Source: Megaustenia siamemsis (lineage: Eukaryota; Mollusca; Gastropoda; Stylommatophora; Ariophantidae). Taken from it: a stretch of 64,000 nucleotides of DNA. The notes below the pieces were generated by a model. That model was not told where the DNA came from and made no database searches. It saw nothing but the letters and a program-made list of their open reading frames with translations. Positions within the stretch are counted from its first letter, which is position 1; each line of letters begins with the position of its first letter. Made by a program: the position numbers and the translations under genes. This document shows, piece after piece, positions 11,055 through 23,342 of the stretch. The stretch is from positions 55,603,565 to 55,667,564 of the forward strand of contig JAVIAB010000073.1 in the NCBI GenBank assembly GCA_032433765.1. The letters are read 5' to 3'.

Positions 11055-12480
11055 TAGTTATAGGGATTACTTATATTATGACCTCCAATTGTTGTTCCAG
11101 GCATGTCCATTATGGATCTTAAAATAATCTCACTATAAATATTAAACAAATCTGGCGACAGAACCCAACCTTTCATAAGCCCCTGTTTTATATGTTGAAA
11201 CATTCCCAATTGGTTTCCAGTTCTTATGGCCGCTGCTTGTTTCCAGTACATGTTTTCTTACTATTCTTAGATATTTTCTGTCAACGTTTATGCTTTCTCA
11301 AATTTGTATTAGTTCATGGTGCTTTACTTTGTCAAATGCTTTAGTATAATCTATGAAACATGTATAGATCTGTTTTCACCTCTATAGCTCTTTCTACTAA
11401 AGATCTTATAATGTATATAGCATTGTTCGTACCTTTACCTCTAACAAAACTACACTGTTCATCACTAATTTTTGTGCTGATTTTGTTTTGCACTCTTTGA
11501 ATGATGATTCTTAGTAATATCTTAGTTATGTGACTCACAATGCTTATTGTGCGATTATCATCGCATTCAATGACACCCGATTTCTTTGGTAAGGCTATCA
11601 CTATTGATTGTAACATACCGTGTGGTATATATCCGCAGCTATATATATATCATTAAACATTTTTATTACTATTTCTATTCCAAAATCACCCATAGCTTCA
11701 GTCTCTCCTTTAGTTATATTATCTGGTCCAGGAGCTTATACTGCTTTCATCTTGCGCAAGGCGTTTTCCACTTCTTCTTTGAATATTTCTGATCCTTCCA
11801 GATTATCCTTAATATTTGTTCTGTTCGTTCATCATCATAAAGAATTTTAATGTATTCTGTCCATCGTTCCCTTATGCTTTCTTATTTAATCAACACTTCA
11901 ACTTCCTTTTATCTTAAAGATCCAATTCTTGATTGCGTTTTTCTTCCTGTTAATTCTTCAATTTGTTTGTTTATAGCTTTGGCATCTCTATTTGTTGATT
12001 TCAATCTCTTTGCATCTCTCTTTCAGCCATGCTTCTTTTGCATCATTGCTTATTATTGCAATGTCTTTATCTAATCCCTTATACTCATCTTTGTTATCCT
12101 TATTTCTTCTTCTTGTGTCCATTAGCTATAAAATGTCATCTATCATCCATTTATTTCTTGAAACTGTCTTCACTGATGGGATGAACTCCTTTGGTGTTTG
12201 CTGCATTGATTCTTATAGCATTTCCCACTGTTCATCTAATCGTTCTATCTTCTCTATTGCATTATACCTGTTCTGAATTTCTGAATTGGGATGCTATATT
12301 TCCTTGCAACCTCTTGTCTGATTTGATTTGATTAGATCTAAATTTAACTTGAGGTTAACTGAGTATCTCTCTGTTGTCTTTAATTTTATTTAAGCTTTCC
12401 CACAACTGGTACACGATCATTATTGCAATCTTCTCCTGGCCTAGTTTTCACACATAAAAAGTCATCCCAGCCTGTTTCTA
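11055..12480 (-). pseudogene. LINE-A, endonuclease end through the first half of the RT, 3' part missing
   Basis: Minus-strand remnant that begins near 12480 with the C-terminal end of an APE-type endonuclease (PGEDCNNDRVPVVGKLK). It passes through the linker and the RT entry region (ISDEQCSFVRGKGTNNAIYI at 11490-11410) and ends after GGHNISNPYN at 11055. The GVRQGC motif is changed to GLMKGW, and several stops and frameshifts break it. It stops just before the YADD box, where the neighbouring copy begins, so two different partial copies lie head to tail. Confidence 0.85.
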
Positions 12481-12916
12481 AATCTATTGTTTATCATGAT
12501 CAACAAAATCAGAACAGAAAACAATAAACTGGTCAAACCTTGTTTCGAACTTTATGCACATCAACACAGCTGTCTAGTCATTAATAATACCTGTTCCATA
12601 TATCTAATATATTACTGTTTATTGACACGAAAATATTATTTTAAATTGATGCTTCAGAAGACGGATCATAAAATAAGTTAAGAATATTAAAAAAAAAAAA
12701 AAAATTTCAGAATGCAACATGTCGCAACACGTTATATAGTAACTTTTAAATCTTTACGACACATATTACCATTGTTGGTTTATGCCAGGGTTATGCTGGT
12801 TCATGCTCTTATACACAAGAACCAGAGTAATAATGGCCGCTTGGTCAAAGCAGTCGCCACAACGTGTGCGACACAGGATTTTTATTTCACCACTGATAGA
12901 AAGAAAAAAAAACAAT
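12481..12916. other. No gene seen; contains an A-run
   Basis: Unique sequence with an (A)15 run near 12689. Short frames only, none recognisable. Confidence 0.5.
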
Positions 12917-13098
12917 TTCTGTCTAACGCTGGTTCTGTCTAACACTGGTTATGTCTAACACTGGTTCTGTCCAACACTGGTTCTGTCCAACACTGGTTCT
13001 GTCTAGCACTGGTTCTGTCTAACACTGGTTCTGTCTAACACTGGTTCTGTCTAACACTGGTTATGTCTAACACTGGTTCTGTCTAACGCTGGTTTCAA
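12917..13098. repeat. 16-bp minisatellite
   Basis: The unit 'aacactggttctgtct' is repeated about 11 times, with single-base variants (ggttatgtct, tgtccaac). Confidence 0.92.
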
Positions 13099-13463
13099 AC
13101 ACCCTAAATCAGCTTTTCAGCCAGCGAAACAGGGGATTTCGCAGTGGCCACGCGCTCTTCTAAATTAATTGGTAATTCATTTATACAAATGTCAAGAATA
13201 TCTAATTTTCACAGGCTGTTTAGTAACTCATTCTACAGATCTCGTAAAGAAACTGTTATTACAAAAATGTAGTAATATTTCAACACTATAAATATATGAA
13301 ATGGTTATTACAGATTTTGATTAGAAATACATCTCGTAAATCTCAAGAAAGAATGTTTGCACACGCTCCGGCTCGTTGGCAGAGAGGCAAGGAAACAAAC
13401 AAGCTGGATTCATAAACATATTCTGAGTAAGTGTCACACAACAGGGAAATACAAAAGAAGTAC
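13099..13463. other. No gene seen
   Basis: AT-rich unique sequence up to the TSD of the next SINE1. Confidence 0.5.
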
Positions 13464-13476
13464 AATTTCCCGTTTA

Positions 13477-13745
13477 GGGAGCCGCGATAGCTCAGTGGTT
13501 AGTGAACTGGACTACTAAGGACAAGAGGAAGGGTTCGATTCCAACCCGGCTTCTGGGTTCAACCAGTCTTCAATGGGTACCGGATTTTTTTTGTGGGAAA
13601 GTAAAGAGGCACGGGCGTAATACCGACCACATTACCCCAAAAATCATGTGCCGAACGTCTGTAAAATATATGGTCATTAGCACCATATTCCCTATACGTC
13701 ACTTGACGTGACGGGGGCACTTTTTTTTTTTTTTTTTTTTTTAAA
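13477..13745 (+). mobile_element. SINE1 full-length copy with 13-bp TSD
   Basis: Begins 'gggagccgcgatagctcagt' (tRNA-like head with box A). Box B is 'gggttcgattcc', the body follows, and the element ends in a long T-run. 'aatttcccgttta' occurs at 13464-13476 and 13746-13758, a 13-bp TSD. This is one of the best reference copies for the family in the window. Confidence 0.95.
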
Positions 13746-13758
13746 AATTTCCCGTTTA

Positions 13759-14384
13759 CTGGAAGCGGTTTATGATAGATTCAAAATATGCCACAACAAT
13801 CTATTCACTATAGGAAACTATTTATAATTCAATTTCACAAATTTAACGATTTGTATCTTACATATAAACAACGAAAAAATGTGCTATAGAATCCAACTAT
13901 TACTATTCACGCGACGAATGAAATATCTATCCACAGGAAATAACACAAATTACAATGGTGTAGACATATTATAAGATCTACGGGCACTGCCAAAGCTACC
14001 CAACAAGACAGTACCTAACAATTCAAAATAAGGAAGTCAGAAGAACAGGTGGGATAATAACATCCGTGCGTGGACATGATTAACCTTTATGATATCTCAG
14101 AAAGAAGAACTTAATCTTGAAGTTTGAAAGTAAATTGTGAAGATCTCGTTAGGGCGGCTCCAAGACCGCTTGGGTTTAATAAATATTGATGTGGATAATA
14201 TAACAGAAAATAGTTGTAATGCTTAGAACTATATTATCCTTTTTAGCTGCAGACGACACAGAGAGCAGAGATTTTAGACTCTCTATATCCGACTATGTTT
14301 TTTATCAAGTTTCAGACCCTCTACAGGACTCGTATTGTTTATTGTCACACATATCTGTTCTGGCGAGCCAACTAATCTCGACAA
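13759..14384. other. No gene seen
   Basis: AT-rich sequence without recognisable coding or repeat structure. Confidence 0.5.
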
Positions 14385-14640
14385 GGAAGCTGATGTCTGC
14401 TGTTATTGCCTCCCGTTTCTGTGTTATTTTTAGTGTTTATTTAGGCGTACCTCATTTTCTTTTCTGGTCCCTCCCATTTGAAGATTTGCTTTCAGATTCT
14501 CTGGTTGTCTCTTTTCATCACACGACCCATATATGACCATCGTTTTCTCTTTATTATAATGCTATGTTTGGATGTTTTGTCATTTCTCTTATTTTTGCAC
14601 CAGTCCCATGGTATACAACATATTTTTCTGATGCACGCTT
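14385..14640 (-). pseudogene. LINE 3' end remnant (C-terminal region)
   Basis: Translated on the minus strand across several frameshifts, the sequence gives the order typical of the C-terminal tail of RTE-like LINE proteins: WSYMGRVMKRDNQR, then a basic stretch with KWEG and KKMRY. It is heavily decayed and the clade is uncertain. Confidence 0.5.
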
Positions 14641-15739
14641 AATGCTTCGAAATGCCAAGCTCCTCAAAAATGTGAGAATATCGACAGGAGATGGCAAAAT
14701 ATTATATGAAATTCAAACTCACTTCTTTAAGGTTTAAAAATGTGTACTCTTCAAGGATGTTTACAAAACGTTCAACGATCATCAAATGTATTTAAAGGAA
14801 AGACTGAAAACCACATGAAGTAGTTCATTAAAACAATACACTGCCAATGCTGAAGCTTGAAGAGCTTTGCTGTTAAAGGTTTATCGAAAAAAAAAAGATT
14901 GTAGATATATGAGCCAGTGAGAATGAAATAACAAACCCTCAGTGAAGACAATATCTGACATTTAACAGTTACTTCACTACCTACATCATAGATACTGGAC
15001 TGCGCATGCTGTCTTTATTTCCAGTCCAACAGAAAAATGCCTTACGCAACCCATAAATGGTAAAATATATTAATGACTGTAGACCCGCACAGAAACGATT
15101 ACTTCCCACGTTATTGTTGTCGGACCATCATCACCAATTAAATTCATAGGTGCCCCGAGTTTCTCTGATAATCTAAAGAAATCAATGAATAACCATGGTG
15201 CTAGTCCTAATTATTTTCCATATTAACTGCAAAGGGTTATTATTTAAAGTGCAGAAATGCATACGGAACCATCTATTTAATGGCGTTATCCGAAAGAACC
15301 AGATATTTGATCTCACTTCGCATATATCAGGGGAAGGTAATGCCATGAAGAAATCACGGATTCTTTTTTCATACTTTTGAAAACAAAAAAAAACATCACC
15401 GCATGTGGTCGGCTTTGAACACCGGTCCTTCCTATCCAGAGACGGTCGTCGTACCTCTAGACCACTCAATACTCAAAATAACATTTCTATACAACATGAT
15501 CCCATTGAGTTTTTGCACTGACCTCATCAGTCATCTGTGAATGCACTCAAACATGGAATTATACTAACGTAGTCCTTATTGATTCCGCTGGACCGACAAC
15601 ACATTTGTTTAAGGTTGTGAGTGTCTGTGGTTGAACCGTCATCTCTATACAACTACATTAGAATACATCAATCCGGGTAATTCATGGAAATCTCACTGCA
15701 CTTTCCAATATTCGAGGCCTCAAAGAGTCACTTCAGAAA
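14641..15739. other. No gene seen; one decayed tRNA-like head
   Basis: On the minus strand at 15405-15475 a box A-like string (TGAGTGGTCTAGAGGTAC) and a box B-like string (GGTGTTCAAAGCC) are spaced as in a tRNA. There is no proper cloverleaf, so a SINE head remnant is more likely than a gene. The rest is unremarkable. Confidence 0.45.
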
Positions 15740-16540
15740 GCTAGTTACTTATTGATATAGATAGAGACTGCTAGAAGAATATCGAAAGAAGATTACAAAA
15801 AGCAACACATACATTAAATGCAACGAAGAACATATGACTCAATACCAGCAAGGCACTAAGACTAGAATTAAAGAGACCATGTATCTTACAGAGAGCAGCA
15901 TATGGCTGTGAAACATGGAGACTCTCACGAACACACAAAAAAATGATTCATTAAAAACTTAATGTTACTAGATACTCCTTAGGATACCTTTCATAATGGA
16001 AAAAAAAAATCAATGAAGACATTATAATAAACTTAGACACTGAAAAAGACTGTCTTATAAACACCATTTCATAAAACAGAGAGGTTGTGGGTTCAAATTC
16101 CGGTTGTACCAGTTTGGCTTTTTATTTATGATTTCTCTCTGCGGCAGCCACCCTTGGTCTCAGCAGCGAGGCCTGGCTTGAAAAGTCAATTACTCATCGA
16201 CGGAAAAATTATGAGTACCTCCGAAGACGGAGTTATCTGCCTGTGCGGCGAGGGACCCCTGTGCACACAGCTGCCAGGGAAAAACGGATTAACACGCAAA
16301 ATTCAGTTCCTAGTCTGTAGGGACTTCGTCAAAGGTAAAAGCTGGAGGAAAAAAAAAAGAAAATTTCATAAAGGATATTAAAATACTATAGTCACGTCAA
16401 AAGACACAGTGAGCTAGAAACAATAAAAATGGAGGGCATGTCTCCAGGAAGACGGGACAAGGGCAGACCAAGGAGAAGGTGGTTTCAATCCATATAAGAG
16501 ATCTTGAACTTGTAAAAAAAAAAAATGGGTTACCAGGCTA
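15740..16540 (+). pseudogene. LINE-C C-terminal region, split by a SINE2 insertion
   Basis: Plus-strand remnant. The first part, to 16075, encodes decayed residues ending with a YGCETWRL-like motif found after the RT thumb in many LINEs. The second part, from 16373, encodes HYSHVKRHSELETI and the basic motif RDKGRPRRRWFQSI. The 287 bp between them are a SINE2 insertion with a TSD. Multiple stops are present. A second, shorter remnant of this or a related family is at 17.9-18.3 kb. Confidence 0.7.
16076..16362 (+). mobile_element. SINE2 copy (tRNA-derived), 5' truncated, with 10-bp TSD
   Basis: Starts within the tRNA-like head ('cagagaggttgtgggttcaa', box B retained, box A missing). The body shared with the copies at 32.5 and 54.7 kb follows. 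'atttcataaa' at 16066-16075 and 16363-16372 is a 10-bp TSD. It lies inside a LINE-C remnant. Confidence 0.9.
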
Positions 16541-16594
16541 AAGACAGAGATTATTTCTTGTCTTGTTATGGGTGAAATGTTCTGTTGAGAGCAT

Positions 16595-16862
16595 CTTCTT
16601 CTTCTTCTTCTTCTTCTATCTTTCCTCTGTTGCCGTTGGCGTCGAGGGGAGAAACAATCTGCGATTCTTTGCTCTTCTGTTGGCTTCTTCTGATGTTATT
16701 CCTCCTAGTGACTCTAGTATTCCATTTATCCATCTCTTTCTCGGTCTTCATCTTAATCTGACGTTTTCGTAGCGTTTGTTTATGGCTCTTTGATTCATTG
16801 TTAGTTCTTTCTGTCTTGTTATGTGGCCGAACCATGTTATGTGGCGTTGAGAGCATGCGGTC
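16595..16862 (-). pseudogene. LINE 3' end remnant with (GAA)n tail
   Basis: On the minus strand one frame gives HITWFGHITRQKELTMNQ, later WRPRKRWINGI, then ANRRAKNRRLF. This WFGH...GRPRKRW...NR order is characteristic of the C-terminal end of RTE-like LINE proteins. It ends in a (GAA)n tail, seen as (ttc)n at 16595-16618 on the plus strand. The 5' part is missing. Confidence 0.72.
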
Positions 16863-16989
16863 TTATAATAACGATGGTATTATAGTTCAGTTCGGCCCGC
16901 GGCATGCAATGTAATGCATTCAGTTTTCTTTATAGCTGTCCGCACATATCTGTTCAACACAGAAAATATATCATATAATGTTACGAGGC

Positions 16990-17775
16990 GTTGTTCCCAT
17001 ATTTATTGGTCCTGTATTTATTGTTACTGTATTTATTGTTCCTGTTTTTATTGTTCCTGTTTTTATTGTTACTGTATTTATTGTTCCTGTATTTATTGGT
17101 CCTGTATCATTGTTCCTATATGTATTGTTCCTGCATTTATAGTCCCTGCATTTATTGATCCCGTATTTATTGTTACTGTATTTATTGTTACTGTATTTAT
17201 TGTTCCTGTATTTATTGGTCCTGTATTTATTGGTCCTGTATTTATTGTTACTGTATTTATTGTTCCTGTATTTATTGTTCCTGTATTATTTTTCCTGTAT
17301 TTATTGTTCCTGTATTATTGCTCCTATATGTATTGTTCCTGCATTTATAGTCCCTGCATTTATTGATCCCGTATTTATTGTTACTGTATTTATTGTTCCT
17401 GTATTTATTGGTCCTGTATTTATTGTTACTGTATTTATTGTTCCTGTATTTATTGTTCCTGTATTTATTGTTCCTGTATTTATTGTTCCTGTATGTATTG
17501 TTCCTGCATTTATTATTCCTGTATTTATTGTTCATGTATTTACTGTTTTTGTATTTATCGTTCCTGCATTTACTGTTCCTGTATTTATTGTTCCTGCATG
17601 TATTGTTCCTGTATTTATTGTACTTGTATTTACTGTTTTTTATGTATTGTTCCTGTATTTACTGGTCTTGTATTTATTGTTCCTGCATTTATTGTTACTG
17701 TATTTATTGTTCCTGTATTTATTGTTCCTGTATTATTGTTCCTGTATTTATTGTTCCTGTATTTATTGTTTGTGT
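16990..17775. repeat. 15-bp minisatellite, about 52 units
   Basis: The unit is 'gtatttattgttcct' with common variants ggtcct, ttactg and gcattta. A block of about 230 bp is itself duplicated (17090-17170 resembles 17320-17400). As 15 is a multiple of three, plus and minus frames stay open as five-residue repeats (VFIVP, CIYCS, YRNNK). I do not regard these as proteins. Confidence 0.95.
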
Positions 17776-17924
17776 ATAGACTTCTTGATTAGTTTATATA
17801 GAAATATTTCAGTTGAGCACAATTTCTTAGCACCAACTTGGGTTACTTCTATCGAAAGTTGTGCTACCAATGTCAGACATATGCGCTAGACGCATGAACA
17901 ATTTAAAAAATAACAACTACTGAA

Positions 17925-18262
17925 TGAAATATGTTGGGCACATGACATAAAACTGACTGAGAGATAATATTATACATGAAGAAATGAGAAAATAGCTGGG
18001 AATAATTCCCACCAATGAATACATAAAGAAACAACGGATTAAACGAATGATCATGTAATAAACCAGAAAAATCAGCGCACTAGTACTACATAAAGAGCCT
18101 TCATTTGATTGAGAACATCAGACCCAAGGGCCGACAAAAAAAATATGGATTTTTGTAATATTATAAATACTTAAGATCATAACAGCAGGAAAAGTCAACG
18201 GAAGAGTAAAAGACAACACTATATATCTCCACTCAACGCTGAAGGAAGATGATGAAGAAAGA
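17925..18262 (+). pseudogene. LINE-C C-terminal remnant
   Basis: Frames on the plus strand read RDNIIHEEMRK, LGIIPTNEYIKKQRIK and near the end LHSTLKEDDEERR. The same order is seen in the copy at 55.9-56.4 kb. It is 5' truncated and broken by stops and frameshifts. Confidence 0.65.
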
Positions 18263-18269
18263 AGAAGAG

Positions 18270-18896
18270 ACCAGAATTACTTAGAGACCAGAATTAATTA
18301 GAGACCAGAATTACTTAGAGACCAGAATTAATTAGAGACCAGAATTAATTAGAGACCAGAATTACTTAGAGACCAGAATTACTTAGAGACCAGAATTACT
18401 TAGAGACCAGAATTAATTAGAGACCAGAATTACTTAGAGACCAGAATTACTTAGAGACCAGAATTACTTAGAGACCAGAATTACTTAGAGACCAGAATTA
18501 CTTAGAGACCAGAATTACTTAGAGACCAGAATTACTTAGAGACCAGAATTACTTAGAGACCAGAATTACTTATAGACCAGAATTAATTAGAGACCAGAAT
18601 TACTTAGAGACCAGAATTACTTAGAGACCAGAATTACTTAGAGACCAGAATTACTTAGAGACCAGAATTACTTAGAGACCAGAATTACTTAGAGACCAGA
18701 ATTACTTAGAGACCAGAATTACTTAGAGACCAGAATTACTTATAGACCAGAATTACTTAGAGACCAGAATTACTTAGAGACCAGAATTACTTAGAGACCA
18801 GAATTAATTAGAGACCAGAATTAATTAGAGACCAGAATTACTTATAGACCAGAATTAATTAGAGACCAGAATTACTTATAGACCAGAATTACTTAG
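18270..18896. repeat. 17-bp minisatellite, about 37 units
   Basis: The unit is 'agagaccagaattactt', with a second form ending 'ttaatt' and a rare 'tatagacc' form. The order of the forms shows blocks duplicated as a whole. Confidence 0.95.
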
Positions 18897-19262
18897 ACAA
18901 TTTCTAATCGTTAATTACCGGAGTTACTATTATAATTTTAAAAAGTTATTTGCCATAGTTAATAAGATATTTTAGAACGTTAATTACCACAGCTACTAAG
19001 ATACTTTCAAAACGGTAATTACCACTTACTAAGATAATTGATAATTTTAAAACGTTAATTACCAGAGTTACTAAAATAATTTAAAATAAAATGAGTTACC
19101 AATGTCAATAATAATAAGGTAATTGATAATTTTGAAACGTTAACTACCAGAATTACAAAGATATTTTCAAAAGTTTAAATACCAGACTACTATGACAATT
19201 TCTAAAACGATAATTAAAAATAGCTACTTAGATAATTTTCTCAGAACAGTAATTAATGTAAT
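18897..19262. repeat. Degenerate AT-rich array next to the 17-bp minisatellite
   Basis: 'acgttaattaccagagttac' and relatives recur at roughly 45-55 bp with 'taccagaattac' inside. The latter string resembles the 17-bp unit next door, so the young array may have grown out of this old one. Confidence 0.6.
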
Positions 19263-20589
19263 GATTGTGATTTAACAGCTTTTGAAATATCGTGTAAAGT
19301 AGCGGCATATACATATCTCTTGTGTTTTTCAACTGTTAAATGTTTCTTTGCGTGCTCAATTTAAACATTGGATTCATGTTACATTACCCTGACACTAAGG
19401 GACAGTAACTCGATCTCTGACCGACTGACTGACTGACTGACTGACTGACTGACTGATTGCCACGAGTTGATACGAGCTTGCTGCTCTTTGACTCATTAGA
19501 TGTGGCGAGTTGTAACTCGATCTCAGATTACAATGACGCCAGAGGTATCTGAAATAAGCCCACACATCAAATTGGAATGGGACCTTATTCTACACGGCGC
19601 TATGTGTGCACCGCATCTCGATAGCTACACGACTTATCAGGTTATTTAAATAACATAATGGTAATTCAAGCATAAACGTTGGTTACTTCAGTAAGATGTT
19701 GATCTTATCATTAAAGAAATTGGGATTGTATCAATAACATGTTTTTTTCAGTAATGTGTTGATTATTTATTGAAGATATTCTTTTATTTTGTGTTAATTG
19801 TTACGGTTTTTCAGGAAGAATGTGGTTACTACTACTGGAACAGCTTGATGTCTACGGAAGTAAACTCAGAGTGAAGGAACCTAAGGTAGTCGATGATGTA
19901 TTATCCATCTTCTGGCATTCCCTGCAACTAAGATTGTGTTCTCAACGTAAGGACCTCGTCCTTCCTTCGGAACATTTCAAATAAGGGTCGAATGCGTTTT
20001 GTGCAAAATACAATCTCCGTATTATTTGCTCAGGCATAGGAAGCAAGCAATAATAATGTCAGTGATTAAATTAGAGTCTAAGTGTCAAGGTGGTTGCGTG
20101 TAGATAGATTTTCTGACTCAGTTCTTGTTGACGTGTTTAAATGATTTGCGCGAGTCTAGATGTGAAGAAATTTGCCGCTATTCCCCGTTGTAGTCATGTT
20201 TACTTCTGACGAGCGGATGGACTGTGACATTTATCAATATTTCAGTGAGGTGTTATTTATTCTTCTTGTGTCGACGTGTTTACCTATCATCCATAGGCCA
20301 ACGTGTATTCACGGTTCAGAAACCAAAGATCTATACTGACAACAATGGCGTGTACCGGAAATGTCCATTTCGAATTTACAAAGTCAGTTACGGTAGATGG
20401 GGCGGAAGAATCATAAATGATGAACGGCACAGAAAGCTAAAACAGCAAAGTATGTGGCACACAAGAGGCATATTCAGGAGAAAGATTAATATAATTAAGA
20501 GGCATATCCATGAAATAGGAGAAAGATTAATATAATTTTGTGAAGAGAACAGGTTGATAGTATAAACATCTACTTCCAGCAAAAGAAAA
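19263..20589. other. Mostly unique DNA; one small open frame
   Basis: A (gact)n microsatellite lies at 19421-19455. A 54-codon frame from ATG at 19820 to TAA at 19982-19984 starts MWLLLLEQLDVYGSK and follows a 'tttttcag' acceptor-like string. I cannot recognise it, and chance is a fair explanation. Another frame, of about 100 codons at 20224-20535, has no recognisable motif. Confidence 0.4.
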
Positions 20590-23180
20590 GTAAACTATAT
20601 ACATGGAAAAACCCTAGGGATAAGAAGAGGAATCAAATAAACTACACAATAATAAAAGATATTTTCCGTAAAAGCGTCAAGAAAACCAAGACCTATCCTG
20701 GAGCAGATACTAACTCAAATCACAATCTTGTAATGATTAAAATGAATGCCAAACTAAAAAGAAACAAACAAAAGACTAATTCATCAACAATACCGCTAGC
20801 ATTGGTAGCTTTATGTTACAGCTTAGTTCAAAACAACATATATATCAAAAACATGTTAATGATACTTATATAATACAAGTAAAGAACACATATAAAAAAG
20901 CTTATATAAAAAGGGTTTGAGCAGTACAGAAGAGAAAATATCCTGATGAAAAATTTACAACCAAACGACAATTCATAAAGAAAATTGTACAAGAAACTTG
21001 CGACATCTTTCTCAAAAAAGAACAGAACATGCAACACAAATGGATAATTGACACCATAGTGGGAAAAAATGAAAGAAAGAAGAGAAGTAATAAACACTGC
21101 CAAATAAACAAAATAAATAATGAAAGACTAAAATTGTGCAAAAAACCAAAAGGAGAATATCGCAACCAAAGATATTTAGAAATCGAAACTATTAAAAATA
21201 AACAAGATTTAAAAGGCAAGCACACAGAAATAAAGAGAATGACTAGTAAAAAAAAAAAAAATTAAATCACGCAAAGTGGATGTATTTTAAAATAAAAAAA
21301 ATAAGGACAAATGCTAACAGACAACAAAGATATAGTCAATAGATGGTAGAAATATATAACATAATTATTTGATGACGGAAGGGAAAAGCAACCATTTTAA
21401 AATGTAAATCAGGCTATACAATCTTAAATTCGAAACTGTAAAAAGCTGTATAAACAATGAAAAAAGGAAAAGCTGCACGACCTAACAACATACAGATATG
21501 GATTATAAAGGCACTAGAAAATGTTAGCAGTGAAGTGACCACAGACAAATGCAACGACACATACCATACGCATATATATCAAATGAACTAAAAACATAAA
21601 CTTTCATTGCATTGCCTATAAAGAATAGTGCAGTTGAATGCAGTGGTTTTAGAACAATAAGCTTAGTGAACCATGTAACAAAAATCTTGCTAAAAGTTAT
21701 ACAAGGAAGGATTCAGAATAAAATCAATATTGAATTGCAACAACAATTTGGATTAAGGAAAAAACAGTGGGACATAAGAGGCCATATTCTGCATGAGAAC
21801 ATTAATCGAAAAATACACAGAAGTAAACAAACCAAAATATGTCTGCTTCATAGATTACACGTACGCTTTTGATAGAATATACCACAAACAACTTATAGAC
21901 TGTCTAAGAGATATACATCTAGATGACATGGACATACGAATAATATGTAATTTATACTGGGAGTAAACAGCAATAATAAAATATAACAAAGAGAACTCTA
22001 CACTTATTAATATAAAAAGAGAAGTAAAACATGGATGTACCTATTACCAAGCTTGTCCAATTTATACACTGAGCAAATCTTTAAAAACATCACAACGATG
22101 CCAATCCTAAATATTAATAGTAAGATAATCAATAACCTAAGATAAGCTGTTGATACTGTATTACTAGCAGAAACTCCTGAAGATCTACAACAATTCATCA
22201 TCATCATCGAGTGCCTTCTCCGCAACGAAGGTTGGTTACCATGGATCGCCATTCTACTATGTTTCTTGCTTTGGTGGTGCAGGCTGTCATAGATTGACTT
22301 GTCCATCTTTTGATGTTACTCTTCCATGTTAATCTTGGTTTGCCTCTTTTACCTTGTATTTTTCCTTCCAAAATTACTTTTAGCAGGCTGTTGTGTCTTT
22401 TAACATGCACCACAAATTTAATTTGTCTTGTCTTAATTATATTTAGTAGTTTATAAGTTAGTACAACAATTACTTAATGAAATAAACATGACAAGCAAAA
22501 AATATGGATTAGATATGAATATCAAAAAGACTAAAACTATGATCATTAACAAAGAAAATACTCAAAACCTTCAAGAAGATATCAAAGTTGAAGAAATAGA
22601 CCTGGAGACAGTTCAATGCTGCACCTACCTTGGGAATACTATAACCAGTGTTAGCAAAAATTAAAACAGAAATAAAAATAAAGAATAGGAATGGCAAAAA
22701 AAACATATTTAATGTCATGAAAAAAATGTACTAACATCAAGGCAAATAATACCAGGGCTAAAACTGAGAATAGCAAAATGTTATATCTTCTTAACATTCC
22801 TGTATTGTGTAAAAACATGGACATTAGACTAGAAAACATAACAGAAATTTGAAGCTTTTAAAATGTGCATTTATAGAAGATTAAGAAGAATTGGATGAAA
22901 AGAAAAGAAAACGAACGATAAAGTCTTAAAACAACTAAAATGAAAAGAGAATTACTAAACACAATTCAAACAAGACAAATAAGATATGTTGGGCACGTCA
23001 AAAGACACATCCACCTGCGAAAAGTAATCTGGGAAGGGAACATACGAGGTAAAAGAGACAGAGGCAGACCAAGACTAATATGGACGAGTAACATCAAAAG
23101 ATGCACACTTTAGCCTATGACAATCTACACTATTAAAGAAGCAAGAGAGAGATCGGAGACGGCACACAATGATGGTGATG
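20590..23180 (+). pseudogene. LINE-B copy, endonuclease C-terminus to 3' end, with nested antisense insertion
   Basis: RTE-like non-LTR retrotransposon. The sequence opens with the end of an APE-type endonuclease (SNHNLVMIKMNAKLKRNKQK near 20715-20780), then the linker. The RT begins near 21600 (ECSGFRTISLVNHVTKILLK). The catalytic YADD region near 22140 is destroyed (stop-AVDTV). The remainder, 22472-23180, gives CCTYLG, RYVGHVKRH, and 'GKRDRGRPRLIWTSNIKR', and ends in GATGGTGATGAT. Stops and frameshifts are frequent. It is interrupted at 22196-22461 by a reverse-oriented 3' fragment of its own family. It is 5' truncated before the endonuclease N-terminus. Confidence 0.87.
22196..22461 (-). 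mobile_element. LINE-B 3' end fragment inserted antisense in LINE-B, 10-bp TSD
   Basis: 266 bp that match the LINE-B 3' end on the minus strand, from the C-terminal GHVKRH region to the (GAT)n tail ('catcatcatcatc' at the left edge). 'tacaacaatt' is found at 22186-22195 and 22462-22471. The host LINE frame is continuous if the insert and one TSD copy are ignored, which proves later insertion. Confidence 0.93.
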
Positions 23181-23309
23181 ATTATATTAGTAATAAGGTG
23201 GTTAAGTAAGATATTAGTTTATGTTATATAATATCACGTATACATTGATGATTGGATGAAATATATTTATATGTACTTTACTAAATATTAAATATTTCAA
23301 TTATAAAAT

Positions 23310-23342
23310 AATATATATATATTATATATATATATATATATA
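23310..23342. repeat. (AT)n microsatellite
   Basis: AT dinucleotide run immediately before the 5' edge of the LINE-A copy. Confidence 0.85.

Noticed and set aside
16914..17889. Frames of up to 244 codons in the 15-bp array
   Set aside because: All frames are five-residue repeats produced by the 15-bp unit. No start, signal or C-terminal domain is recognisable.
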